Assembly (NCBI GenBank): GCA_024639035.1
Contig: JAHEJE010000009.1
Span: 1-23,737 of the forward strand
DNA from: Alphaproteobacteria bacterium
GTDB taxonomy: Bacteria > Pseudomonadota > Alphaproteobacteria > Rhizobiales > Aestuariivirgaceae
DNA: 23,737 bases
Reading direction: 5' to 3'
Every line of letters begins with the position of its first letter. Position 1 is the stretch's first letter. Below are positions 15,436-22,797 of this stretch, in pieces. Below the pieces are notes generated by a model that did not search any database, was not told the origin of the DNA, and saw only the letters and a program-made list of their open reading frames with translations. The position numbers were made by a program, and so were the translations under genes.

Positions 15436-15441
15436 TATAGT
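15436..15441 (+). promoter_or_regulatory. Candidate -10 box upstream of the response regulator
   Basis: TATAGT matches TATAAT at five of six bases and would give a leader of about 75 bases before the ATG at 15522. No good -35 box lies 16-18 bases upstream (the nearest, TTGGAG at 15408, is 22 bases away), so an activator may be needed or the match may be chance. Confidence 0.3.
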
Positions 15442-15521
15442 GTGTCTTTTTGGCACGCATTGAAGGGTGGGAAGCCGCGTGTTCGCAATCAGGGGGCGAG
15501 GATCGGCTGTGGGGAAAATCG

Positions 15522-16169
15522 ATGAATAGTTACCGATTTGTTATTGCCGACGACCATCCGTTGTTCCGCGATGCGCTGAAACTCACACTGTCTGAACTGT
15601 TTACCGGAGCGGACGTCGTCGAAACCGGATCGCTCGATGAAGTGTCGGCGGCCCTGCAAGGCGACGACAATGCCGATTTGGTGTTGCTCGACCTGAAGAT
15701 GCCGGGCGTTCAGGGTTTTTCCGGCCTGGTCTATCTGCGGGCCCAGTTTCCCGCCGTCCCGATCGTCGTCGTCTCCGCCAACGACGCACACCACACTATT
15801 CGCCGTTCAATCGATCTGGGCGCGCTCGGCTTCATCCCCAAATCGCTCCCGGTCACCGACATGAAAGATGCCCTGCGGGCGGTGCTCGGTGGCAATATCT
15901 GGACCCCGCCGGGGGTCGACCTGACGGCCAGCGACGGCAGCGAGGCCGATGAAATCGCCCACCGCATGGCGACGCTGACGCCGCAACAAATGCGCGTTCT
16001 GATGATGCTGCGCGAGGGCCTGCTGAACAAGCAGATCGCCTATGAGCTGTCGGTCTCGGAGGCAACCATCAAGGCCCATGTCTCGGCGATCCTGCAAAAA
16101 CTGAGCGTTGAAAGCCGCACCCAGGCGGTGATTGCCGCCGGCAAGGTCGACGGCGAAGCGGTTATCTAG
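15522..16169 (+). CDS. NarL/LuxR-type response regulator (CrbR/ErdR-like)
   Basis: 215 residues from ATG 15522; the frame opens further upstream, but family alignment starts at MNSYRFVIADDHPLFRDAL. The receiver domain (about 1-120) has the acidic pair D10/D11 and the phospho-acceptor D57 in LLDLKMPG. The C-terminal LuxR/GerE helix-turn-helix (about 148-205) reads LTPQQMRVLMMLREGLLNKQIAYELSVSEATIKAHV. It is convergent with a symporter-domain hybrid kinase, the partner type seen in CrbS/CrbR and MxtR/ErdR systems, which control acetyl-CoA synthetase and acetate use. The partnership is inferred from proximity and family. The TAG stop is part of the terminal repeat of the downstream 268-base element. 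Confidence 0.9.
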   Translation: MNSYRFVIADDHPLFRDALKLTLSELFTGADVVETGSLDEVSAALQGDDNADLVLLDLKMPGVQGFSGLVYLRAQFPAVPIVVVSANDAHHTIRRSIDLGALGFIPKSLPVTDMKDALRAVLGGNIWTPPGVDLTASDGSEADEIAHRMATLTPQQMRVLMMLREGLLNKQIAYELSVSEATIKAHVSAILQKLSVESRTQAVIAAGKVDGEAVI

Positions 16170-16433
16170 AGCCTTTCTTGACAACACCAAGCCATTTGAC
16201 CGGCTTATCGCGTTTGCTGGCAAGGCAGGCGGTACGCCGTGGTCTGGTTGACAACAAGTGCCGCCTAACGCTGTCCAGCGAGCGCGATAAGCCGGCCTTC
16301 GGTGGGCCAAATTCGCCCATCCGGTGCGCCATGCCGCTAGCCCGATACACCGCATCGCCCTGCGCGCCATGGCTTGCCGGACTGAACGAATTTGACCCAT
16401 CAAATGACTTGCTGTTGTCAAGAAAGGCTCTAG
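16166..16433. mobile_element. 268-base MITE-like element with perfect 21-base terminal inverted repeats
   Basis: The left end, starting CTAGAGCCTTTCTTGACA, covers 16166-16186 and is the exact reverse complement of 16413-16433. The repeat continues imperfectly to about 34 bases (32 matching). Inside, a perfect 13-base inverted repeat CCGGCTTATCGCG pairs 16200-16212 with 16283-16295. A second near-perfect pair is GGGCCAAATTCG (about 16304-16315) with CGAATTTGACCC (about 16388-16399). There is no coding potential. It fills the gap between the response-regulator and kinase 3' ends almost exactly. A non-autonomous element is inferred; no transposase is present. Confidence 0.8.
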
Positions 16434-16440
16434 CGCCTTC

Positions 16441-19400
16441 TTATTCCGCGGCCTGCCGACGGCGCAGATTGTGGGCTATGGCGGTTCGCAGGGCCGCCGG
16501 TTTCACCGGCTTGGGCATGTAGATCACGTCGAGTTCGCCAGCCAGGTCGACAACCACCCGGCTGCGATCGGCGGTGATCAGTATCGCCGGCAGGCGTTCA
16601 GCGGCATCGGCCCGCAGCCGCGAGATCAGGGTCAGGCCATCGAGGTTGTCGCGCAAGTGATAATCGGCGATGATCAGATCCGGCACTCTGCCATCGCCGG
16701 CCATCGCGGCGCGGGCGCTGTCCATGTCGCAAGCGGTGCGCACGGTGCAGCCCCACCCTGACAACAGGCTTTCCATGCCCGACAGTATGGTCGGCTCGTT
16801 GTCGACAACAAGAACGTGTATGCCGGCAACGCTCGATACCGCCGGCCGCTTGGGCGGTTGCGCGGTTGCAATGGCCTCGGTCCCGACGCCGGCAAGCGGC
16901 AATGTGATCGAAAAGACCATGCCGTTGCCGTTGCGCGACCGCACGCCGATCTCAAGACCCAGCACGTTGGCGATGCGCTGGACAATCGACAGGCCGAGGC
17001 CCAGCCCACTCTCACCGCCATCTTGATCGAGTCTTTCAAACTCCCTGAACACCAGGCTGTGATGCTGCTCCGGGATGCCGGGCCCGGTGTCGTGAACCTC
17101 GATGCGGAGCTGATCGCCGACCCGCCGGCACCCCATCAGCACACGTCCCTGTCGGGTGTACTTGATGGCGTTGGACAACAGGTTCTGCAGCACCCTGCGG
17201 AGCAGGCGGCGGTCGGTACGGACCGCCAGTTGCGACGGCACGACCCGCAAATCCAGGCCCTTGGCTTCGGCGCTGGCCGAGACCTCGCGCTGCAGCGCGC
17301 TGAGGATGTCGTAGATCCGGAAGACGGAAATTTCCGGGTTCTGAGCACCAGCGTCCAGCCTGGAGATTTCCAGCAGGGCATTGAAAATCTCTTCGACCGA
17401 TTCCAGCGAGGCATCGATGTTCTTGACCAGTTGACGGTTCTCATCCTTCTGGGCGCGCTCGACCAGGCTGGACGAGAACAGCCTTGCGGCATTGAGCGGT
17501 TGCAGAATGTCATGGCTGGCCGCGGCGACGAACCTGGTCTTGCCGAGGTTGGCGGCTTCGGCATCGGATTTGGCGTTTTCCAGCGCGGTGTTGAGCTCCA
17601 TCAGTTCGGCGGTGCGCTCCTCGACGCGGCGTTCGAGCGCTTCGGCGGCCAGAACCCGTTCGGTGATGTCGGCGAAAGTCACCACGATGCCGCCGTCGGG
17701 CATTTCGCTCGAGCGTACCTCAAGCACCGCACCGTCCTGGGCGATACGCTCCTGAAAGGGCTCGAACTCCTGGGTCAACTTGCCGACCCGCTCGGCAATC
17801 CCGGCATCGACGTTCGGCTCGGTTTCAGCAACGACGGTGCGGATGACCTCGTCGAGGGGGACGCCGACGCGGCCCATGTCGGGCGGCAGATGCAAAAGGG
17901 TGCGGAACTGGCGGTTCCAGCAGATCAGCCTCATCTGGCCATCGAACACGGCAATGCCCTGGCGCACATGGTCGATGGCCGACTGCAGCAGGTCGCGGTT
18001 GTACTGGATGGCGGCAGACGCATCGTCAAGCAGCTTCATGGCGCCGCGGGTGTTGGCCGAGTGCCGTTCCAGCATCAGGGCCAGCACCAGGCGCGACGAC
18101 GCGGCCCCGACCGCGCTGGCCAGGAGATGCTCGGTGAACCGCAGCATCCTGATGTCGGCCTCGGAGCCGGGATCGAGGGAGATGTCCCGCGACTGGGCAA
18201 ACTCCGCAAACGATCGCCTGGCCCGTTCGCGGCCAAGATAGCGCGCGGCGGTCTCCTGGAGCTGTTCGATGGAAACCGAGGTGCGCCACAAGCGAAAGCT
18301 CGGCGTGGCAGCACCAGGCAGATCGGGCGAAACGAACGCCGCTGCCTGCAGGCGCTCGACCGGGGTCAGTCGCGTCATCAGCGAAACCCCGATGTAGGCG
18401 GCCAGGTTGGCCAGCAGGCTCCACAGCACGCCATGGGTGAGCGGATCGAAGGTCAGGTTGAGCAACATGCGCGGCCGCAGGGCGCCAAGCCCGAACAGGC
18501 CGTCCTCGATGAAGGAACCGGACAACCAGCCGGCATCGGCGAACGAGGGCAGCAACAGGGTATAAGTCCACATGGAGAACCCGGCGATCAACCCGGCCAT
18601 GGCGCCGCGGGCCGTCGCCCGACGCCAGATCAGGCCGACAAATACCGAAGGTGCGAACTGGGCCACGGCGGCGAACGACAACAGGCCGGTCTGGGCCAGG
18701 GCGGCGGAATTGCCGATCATCTGGAAATAGCTGTAGGCGAGAAACAAAATGACGACGATGGCGGCGCGGCGGATGAAGATCAGGGTGCTGCCCATATCCT
18801 CGTGGAGATGCTCGCTGGCACCGCGGCGCGACAGCAGGATCGGTACGACGATGTTGTTGCAGACCATGATCGACAAGGCGACGGTTTCGATGATGACCAT
18901 CGCGGTGGCCGCCGACAGGCCGCCGACAAAGGCGATCAGGGCAAAGATCCGGTGCCCGCTCTCGACCGGCAGGGCAAGGACGAAGGTGTCGGCATCGACA
19001 CTGGACGGGCCGAAGGTGAGCAGGCCGGCAATGGCGATCGGCACCACGAACAGGTTGATGGCGACCAGATAGAGCGGCAGCAGCCACGCGGCCCGACGGA
19101 CATCGTTGATGTTGGTGTTCTCGACCACGGCGACATGGAACTGCCGGGGCAACAGGATGATGGCGAAGGTCGACAGGATGGTCATCGTCAGCCATCGCCC
19201 GCCATCGAAATCGCCGGAGAATGTGGCGGCGATGTCGGGCCGGGCCTGAAGCCTGTCGAGCATATCGGAAAAGCCGCCGAACAGCACGAAGGAGACAAAC
19301 AAGCCGATGACGATGAAGGCCGCAAGCTTGACGAGGGACTCGACCGCGATCGCCAGGATCATGCCATGCTGATGCTCGGTGGCATCGATGTGGCGGGTGC

Positions 19401-19944
19401 CGAACAGCACGGCAAAGCCCGCCATGGCCAGGGCGACGAGCAGGGCAAGCTGATCTCCCACGGCGCTGGTGATGGCTGTCGACTGGCTTGCGCTCAAGGC
19501 CGGAAGCATGGTTTCCAGCGCCACCGACACGGCTTTCAGCTGCAGCGAGATATAGGGCACGATGCCGATCACGGCGATCACCGCCACCAATGCGCCGAGC
19601 GTCTGGTTCTTGCCATAGCGGGCAGAGATGAAATCGGCGATCGAGGTGATGTTCTGGCGCTTGGAGACCTCGACGATGAATCTGAGCAGCGGCCAGCCAA
19701 GGGCCAGCATCAGGATCGGGCCGATATAGACCGGCAGGAAATCGTAACCCGAGCGGGCCGACAATCCGACGCTGCCGAAGAACGTCCACGAGGTGCAATA
19801 GATCGCCAGCGACAAGGCATAGATCAACGGGCGCAGCACGTCGTTCTGACGCAGGCGCTCGGCCTTGTCACCATAGCTGGCGATGGCGAACAGCAAGCCG
19901 ACATAGGCCAGGGCCACAACCAGAACTGTCCAACTGCTCATCAT
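16441..19944 (-). CDS. Hybrid sensor histidine kinase with sodium:solute symporter sensor domain (CrbS/MxtR-like)
   Basis: 1167 residues. Residues about 1-500 form a sodium:solute symporter (SLC5) domain with about 12-13 transmembrane helices, starting SWTVLVVALAYVGLLFAIASYGD. A helical linker that may be the STAC component lies near 545-640, followed by a PAS domain (about 675-780) and a short coiled coil. The phospho-acceptor helix has H811 in AAASHDILQPLNAARLF. The ATPase domain (about 910-1035) keeps NLLSNAIKYT, HDTGPGIP and SGLGLGLSIV. The C-terminal receiver domain (about 1050-1160) has D1094 in IIADYH. This order matches CrbS, MxtR and ErcS', where the transporter domain senses or moves acetate or related solutes. 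The likely partner is the convergent NarL-type regulator. Confidence 0.93.
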   Translation of the reverse strand: MMSSWTVLVVALAYVGLLFAIASYGDKAERLRQNDVLRPLIYALSLAIYCTSWTFFGSVGLSARSGYDFLPVYIGPILMLALGWPLLRFIVEVSKRQNITSIADFISARYGKNQTLGALVAVIAVIGIVPYISLQLKAVSVALETMLPALSASQSTAITSAVGDQLALLVALAMAGFAVLFGTRHIDATEHQHGMILAIAVESLVKLAAFIVIGLFVSFVLFGGFSDMLDRLQARPDIAATFSGDFDGGRWLTMTILSTFAIILLPRQFHVAVVENTNINDVRRAAWLLPLYLVAINLFVVPIAIAGLLTFGPSSVDADTFVLALPVESGHRIFALIAFVGGLSAATAMVIIETVALSIMVCNNIVVPILLSRRGASEHLHEDMGSTLIFIRRAAIVVILFLAYSYFQMIGNSAALAQTGLLSFAAVAQFAPSVFVGLIWRRATARGAMAGLIAGFSMWTYTLLLPSFADAGWLSGSFIEDGLFGLGALRPRMLLNLTFDPLTHGVLWSLLANLAAYIGVSLMTRLTPVERLQAAAFVSPDLPGAATPSFRLWRTSVSIEQLQETAARYLGRERARRSFAEFAQSRDISLDPGSEADIRMLRFTEHLLASAVGAASSRLVLALMLERHSANTRGAMKLLDDASAAIQYNRDLLQSAIDHVRQGIAVFDGQMRLICWNRQFRTLLHLPPDMGRVGVPLDEVIRTVVAETEPNVDAGIAERVGKLTQEFEPFQERIAQDGAVLEVRSSEMPDGGIVVTFADITERVLAAEALERRVEERTAELMELNTALENAKSDAEAANLGKTRFVAAASHDILQPLNAARLFSSSLVERAQKDENRQLVKNIDASLESVEEIFNALLEISRLDAGAQNPEISVFRIYDILSALQREVSASAEAKGLDLRVVPSQLAVRTDRRLLRRVLQNLLSNAIKYTRQGRVLMGCRRVGDQLRIEVHDTGPGIPEQHHSLVFREFERLDQDGGESGLGLGLSIVQRIANVLGLEIGVRSRNGNGMVFSITLPLAGVGTEAIATAQPPKRPAVSSVAGIHVLVVDNEPTILSGMESLLSGWGCTVRTACDMDSARAAMAGDGRVPDLIIADYHLRDNLDGLTLISRLRADAAERLPAILITADRSRVVVDLAGELDVIYMPKPVKPAALRTAIAHNLRRRQAAE

Positions 19945-19996
19945 TAGGGCTTTTCCGCGTCCCTTGACATGATAGGTTCACCTCTCGAAGTTTGGC

Positions 19997-20005
19997 ATTA
20001 TAGCA
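19997..20005 (-). promoter_or_regulatory. Extended -10 promoter of the hybrid kinase gene
   Basis: The minus strand reads TGCTATAAT, a perfect TATAAT with the extended TGn motif (complement of 19997-20005). The predicted start is near 19990, giving a leader of about 46 bases to the ATG at 19944. No strong -35 box is seen, which fits extended -10 promoters. Confidence 0.6.
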
Positions 20006-20029
20006 CTGTATTGGAATTGGAATATCGGC

Positions 20030-22165
20030 ATGAACAAGCCCGCATCGTCGATATCGCCGGCCGAGACGTCTTCGGCCACGCCGCTGATGGCGCTGAATGC
20101 GGTCTGCATCGACAGCGAGACCACGGGCCTCGACGTCACGAAGGCCCGAATTATCCAGATCGGCGGCGTGAGGTTGAACAGGGGTCAGATCGACCCTGAC
20201 GATGCCTTCGAGCAGTTCATTGATCCCGGTGGGCCGATCCCACCCGCATCGTCGCGGATCCACGGCCTCTTCGATGGCGACGTGAAAGGCGCCGAGACCT
20301 TCCGCACGGCATGGCCGGCGTTCGCCAGCTGGATCGGCCGGTCGGTGGTGCTGGGGTATTCGATCGGGTTCGATCTGGCCATGTTCAAGCGCGAGCACGA
20401 CCTGTCCCGCATGGGCTGGACCGCACCGCGCTGCATGGACGTTCGTCATCTTGCGCAACTGGCCGCACCGCAACTGCCGGATCACTCACTCGACACTTTG
20501 GCCGAGTGGCTGGGCGTGACCATCCACAAACGCCACAGCGCCCTGGGAGATGCGATGGCGACGGCGCAAATCTTCATGGCGCTGGTGCCCCGGCTGCAGG
20601 CAAAGGGCATTCGCACGATCGCCGAGGCCGAGCGCGGGTCGCTCGGGCTGTCGACGCAGACCATATCCGAAAGCAAGGCCGGCTGGCACGGCACAATCGG
20701 CCGGGCACAGTCCGAGCAGTCGATTGCGGCGCTTGCACGTGTCGACAGTTTTCCCTACCGCCACCGGGTCAGCAGCGTCATGCACACACCGCCGATCTTC
20801 ACCGATGCCGATGCGGCGCTGGCCGATGCGTTGGGCATGCTGATTGAGAACCAGATCAGTTCGGCCTTCGTCAAAGGCGGCACGGCGGCCGGGATCATCA
20901 CCGAGCGCGATATCCTGCGGGCCATCGACACCGACGGTGCGGCGGCGCTGACCCAGCGGGTCGGCGAGGTGGCGAAATTCCCGCTGCGCTCGATCGCCGA
21001 GGATGCCTATGTCTACCGGGCCATCGCGGCCATGCGCGAAGGCCGTTTCCGCCACCTCGGAGTGCACGACAAGACCGGCGCCATCGTCGGCGCTCTGTCG
21101 GCGCGCGATCTGCTGAAACAGCGTGGCGATGACGCGATTTCGCTTGGCGACCGGATCGAAACGGCCACCAGCGCCCACGGCCTCAGCCTGGCCTGGGCCA
21201 ATCTTGCCCTGGTGGCGCAGGCGCTGGTCAACGAGGCGGTCGATGTCCGCGACATCGCAGCGATCATTTCGCGCGAGCTCTGCGCCTTGACGAGACGGGC
21301 CGTCGAGATCGCCGAACGCAACATGAGCGAAGCCGGTCTGGGCGAAGCGCCGTGCGACTACGCCATGCTGGTCCTGGGCTCGGCGGGCCGCGGCGAGAGC
21401 CTGCTGGCGATGGACCAGGATAACGCCATCGTCTATGCCGAGGGCGACGAGGGCGGGCCGGAAGACACCTGGTTCGCCGAACTGGGCAGTCGGGTCGCCG
21501 ATATGCTGAACCTCGCCGGCGTGCCATACTGCAAGGGCGGCGTCATGGCCAGCAATCGCGCCTGGCGGATGTCCGTTGCGGATTGGCGAGAGCACGTCCT
21601 GACCTGGATCTCGCGCCATACGCCTGAAGACATCCTGAACTCCGACATCTTCTTCGACGCCACCGCCGTACATGGCAAGCAACAGCTTGCCGACGACGTG
21701 CTGGGTCACGCCCTGAGCGCTGGAGCCGAGTCACGGGAGTTCCTGCAACTCATGTCGGTCAACGCCGTCGACATCCCCGAAACGCTCGGCTGGTTCGGGC
21801 GCATCCGCCTTAAGGATGGCCGCATCGACCTGAAGCGGGCCGGCATCATGCCGATCTTTTCGGCCGCCCGCATCGTCGCCATTCGCCATGGCATCACCGC
21901 CCGCTCGACGCCGGAACGGCTCGAGAGCGTGAAGGGCAAACTGGACAGCACAGACAGCATCATCGACAACCTGATCGAGGCCCACAAGGTTCTGCTCGGT
22001 GCCATTCTGGACCAGCAACTGAAGGACCTGGACACCGGCATCGCCCTGTCGAACAATGTCGCGGTGAACGAACTGCCGGTGGTCAAGCGCGACCGGCTCA
22101 AGTGGGCGCTGGCCCAGGTGCGGGCGGTGTCGAACCTGCTCGGAGACCCGGTCGCGGCAATCTGA
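20030..22165 (+). CDS. DnaQ-like exonuclease / CBS pair / DUF294 nucleotidyltransferase fusion
   Basis: 711 residues with three modules. Residues about 20-190 are a DEDDh 3'-5' exonuclease with all catalytic residues: D28 and E30 in IDSETTG, D115 in GFDLAMF, H169 and D174 in RHSALGDA. Residues about 245-370 form a CBS pair (MHTPPIFTDAD, GIITERDILRAI, GALSARDLLKQR) likely to bind adenine nucleotides. Residues about 400-560 are a DUF294/GlnD-like nucleotidyltransferase (GSAGRGESLLAMDQDNAIVY, metal ligands D462 and D464), followed by the DUF294 C-terminal domain. The gene diverges from the symporter-kinase across 85 bases. In other bacteria separate exonuclease and CBS-DUF294 genes accompany acetate-symporter or CrbS-type genes. 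The substrate of this fusion is unknown. No strong Shine-Dalgarno sequence is visible. Confidence 0.9.
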   Translation: MNKPASSISPAETSSATPLMALNAVCIDSETTGLDVTKARIIQIGGVRLNRGQIDPDDAFEQFIDPGGPIPPASSRIHGLFDGDVKGAETFRTAWPAFASWIGRSVVLGYSIGFDLAMFKREHDLSRMGWTAPRCMDVRHLAQLAAPQLPDHSLDTLAEWLGVTIHKRHSALGDAMATAQIFMALVPRLQAKGIRTIAEAERGSLGLSTQTISESKAGWHGTIGRAQSEQSIAALARVDSFPYRHRVSSVMHTPPIFTDADAALADALGMLIENQISSAFVKGGTAAGIITERDILRAIDTDGAAALTQRVGEVAKFPLRSIAEDAYVYRAIAAMREGRFRHLGVHDKTGAIVGALSARDLLKQRGDDAISLGDRIETATSAHGLSLAWANLALVAQALVNEAVDVRDIAAIISRELCALTRRAVEIAERNMSEAGLGEAPCDYAMLVLGSAGRGESLLAMDQDNAIVYAEGDEGGPEDTWFAELGSRVADMLNLAGVPYCKGGVMASNRAWRMSVADWREHVLTWISRHTPEDILNSDIFFDATAVHGKQQLADDVLGHALSAGAESREFLQLMSVNAVDIPETLGWFGRIRLKDGRIDLKRAGIMPIFSAARIVAIRHGITARSTPERLESVKGKLDSTDSIIDNLIEAHKVLLGAILDQQLKDLDTGIALSNNVAVNELPVVKRDRLKWALAQVRAVSNLLGDPVAAI

Positions 22166-22305
22166 AAACGCTTTGCAGGTGCAACGATTTCGAATAGGTT
22201 CGCTGCTGGGATGGCTCCATGCGGGAGCTTCCGCGATCAAGGGTGCCGGCGTCACGCGACAGGGTGTCGGGCGATACCTGCATACCACAAGGGGGACATC
22301 AACAA

Positions 22306-22725
22306 GTGCTCAAGGAATTCAAGGAGTTCGCTCTCAAGGGCAATGTGCTCGATCTGGCCATCGGCGTGATCATCGGCGGCGCCTTCGGCGCCATCGTGAA
22401 ATCCGCGGTCGACGACGTTTTGATGCCGATCGTCGGCGCCATCTTCGGCGGGCTTGATTTCAACAACTACTTCGCCGGCCTGAGCTCGGAGGTCACAGCG
22501 CCAACCCTCGAGGCGGCCAAGGAACAGGGTGCCGTGCTCGCCTACGGCAGCTTCATCACCGCGGCGATCAACTTCATGATCATCGCCTTCCTGCTGTTCT
22601 TGATCGTCAAGGCGATCAACAACATGAAAAAGGCCGAAGAAGCCGCACCTGAAGCGCCGCCGGAGCCGCCCAAGAACGAGGTTCTGCTGGAGGAAATCCG
22701 CGACCTGCTGGCCAAGGGCAAGTAA
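22306..22725 (+). CDS. mscL: Large-conductance mechanosensitive channel
   Basis: 139 residues from GTG 22306, with AAGGGGG at 22289-22295; the open frame upstream lacks family similarity. The N-terminal helix LKEFKEFALKGNVLDLAIGVIIGGAFGAIVKS is diagnostic of MscL and includes the gating region of TM1. The periplasmic loop (about 47-75) is followed by TM2 (INFMIIAFLLFLIVKAIN) and a C-terminal helix rich in Glu, Pro and Ala (EEAAPEAPPEPPKNEVLLEEIRDLL). It forms a homopentamer that opens under hypo-osmotic shock. A strong terminator follows directly. Confidence 0.97.
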   Translation: MLKEFKEFALKGNVLDLAIGVIIGGAFGAIVKSAVDDVLMPIVGAIFGGLDFNNYFAGLSSEVTAPTLEAAKEQGAVLAYGSFITAAINFMIIAFLLFLIVKAINNMKKAEEAAPEAPPEPPKNEVLLEEIRDLLAKGK

Positions 22726-22748
22726 GCCCTCAGCACAGTGTGAAACCC

Positions 22749-22785
22749 TGCCGGGGCTGCGAATTGCGCCCCGGCATCCTTTTTT
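22749..22785 (+). terminator. Strong intrinsic terminator after mscL
   Basis: TGCCGGGGC (22749-22757) and GCCCCGGCA (22768-22776) form a perfect 9-bp stem, followed by TCCTTTTTT (22777-22785). The T tract ends two bases before the ribosome-binding site of the next gene, and only 12 bases separate it from that ATG. Confidence 0.93.
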
Positions 22786-22797
22786 CAAGGGCGTGCC

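Noticed and set aside
16816..19947. A 1043-residue open frame on the plus strand opposite the hybrid kinase.
   Set aside because: It is a mirror frame of the kinase in GC-rich DNA: its composition is rich in Gly, Gln, Asp, His and Arg with no recognisable domain, while the minus strand has complete symporter, PAS, kinase and receiver motifs.
19964..19969. A perfect TTGACA as -35 box for the exonuclease-CBS-DUF294 gene.
   Set aside because: No acceptable -10 box lies 15-19 bases downstream; the next TA-rich stretch is about 29 bases away and forms the minus-strand extended -10.
20486..21709. A 407-residue minus-strand frame opposite the exonuclease-CBS-DUF294 gene.
   Set aside because: The plus strand encodes three recognisable domains with intact active sites; the minus frame has none.
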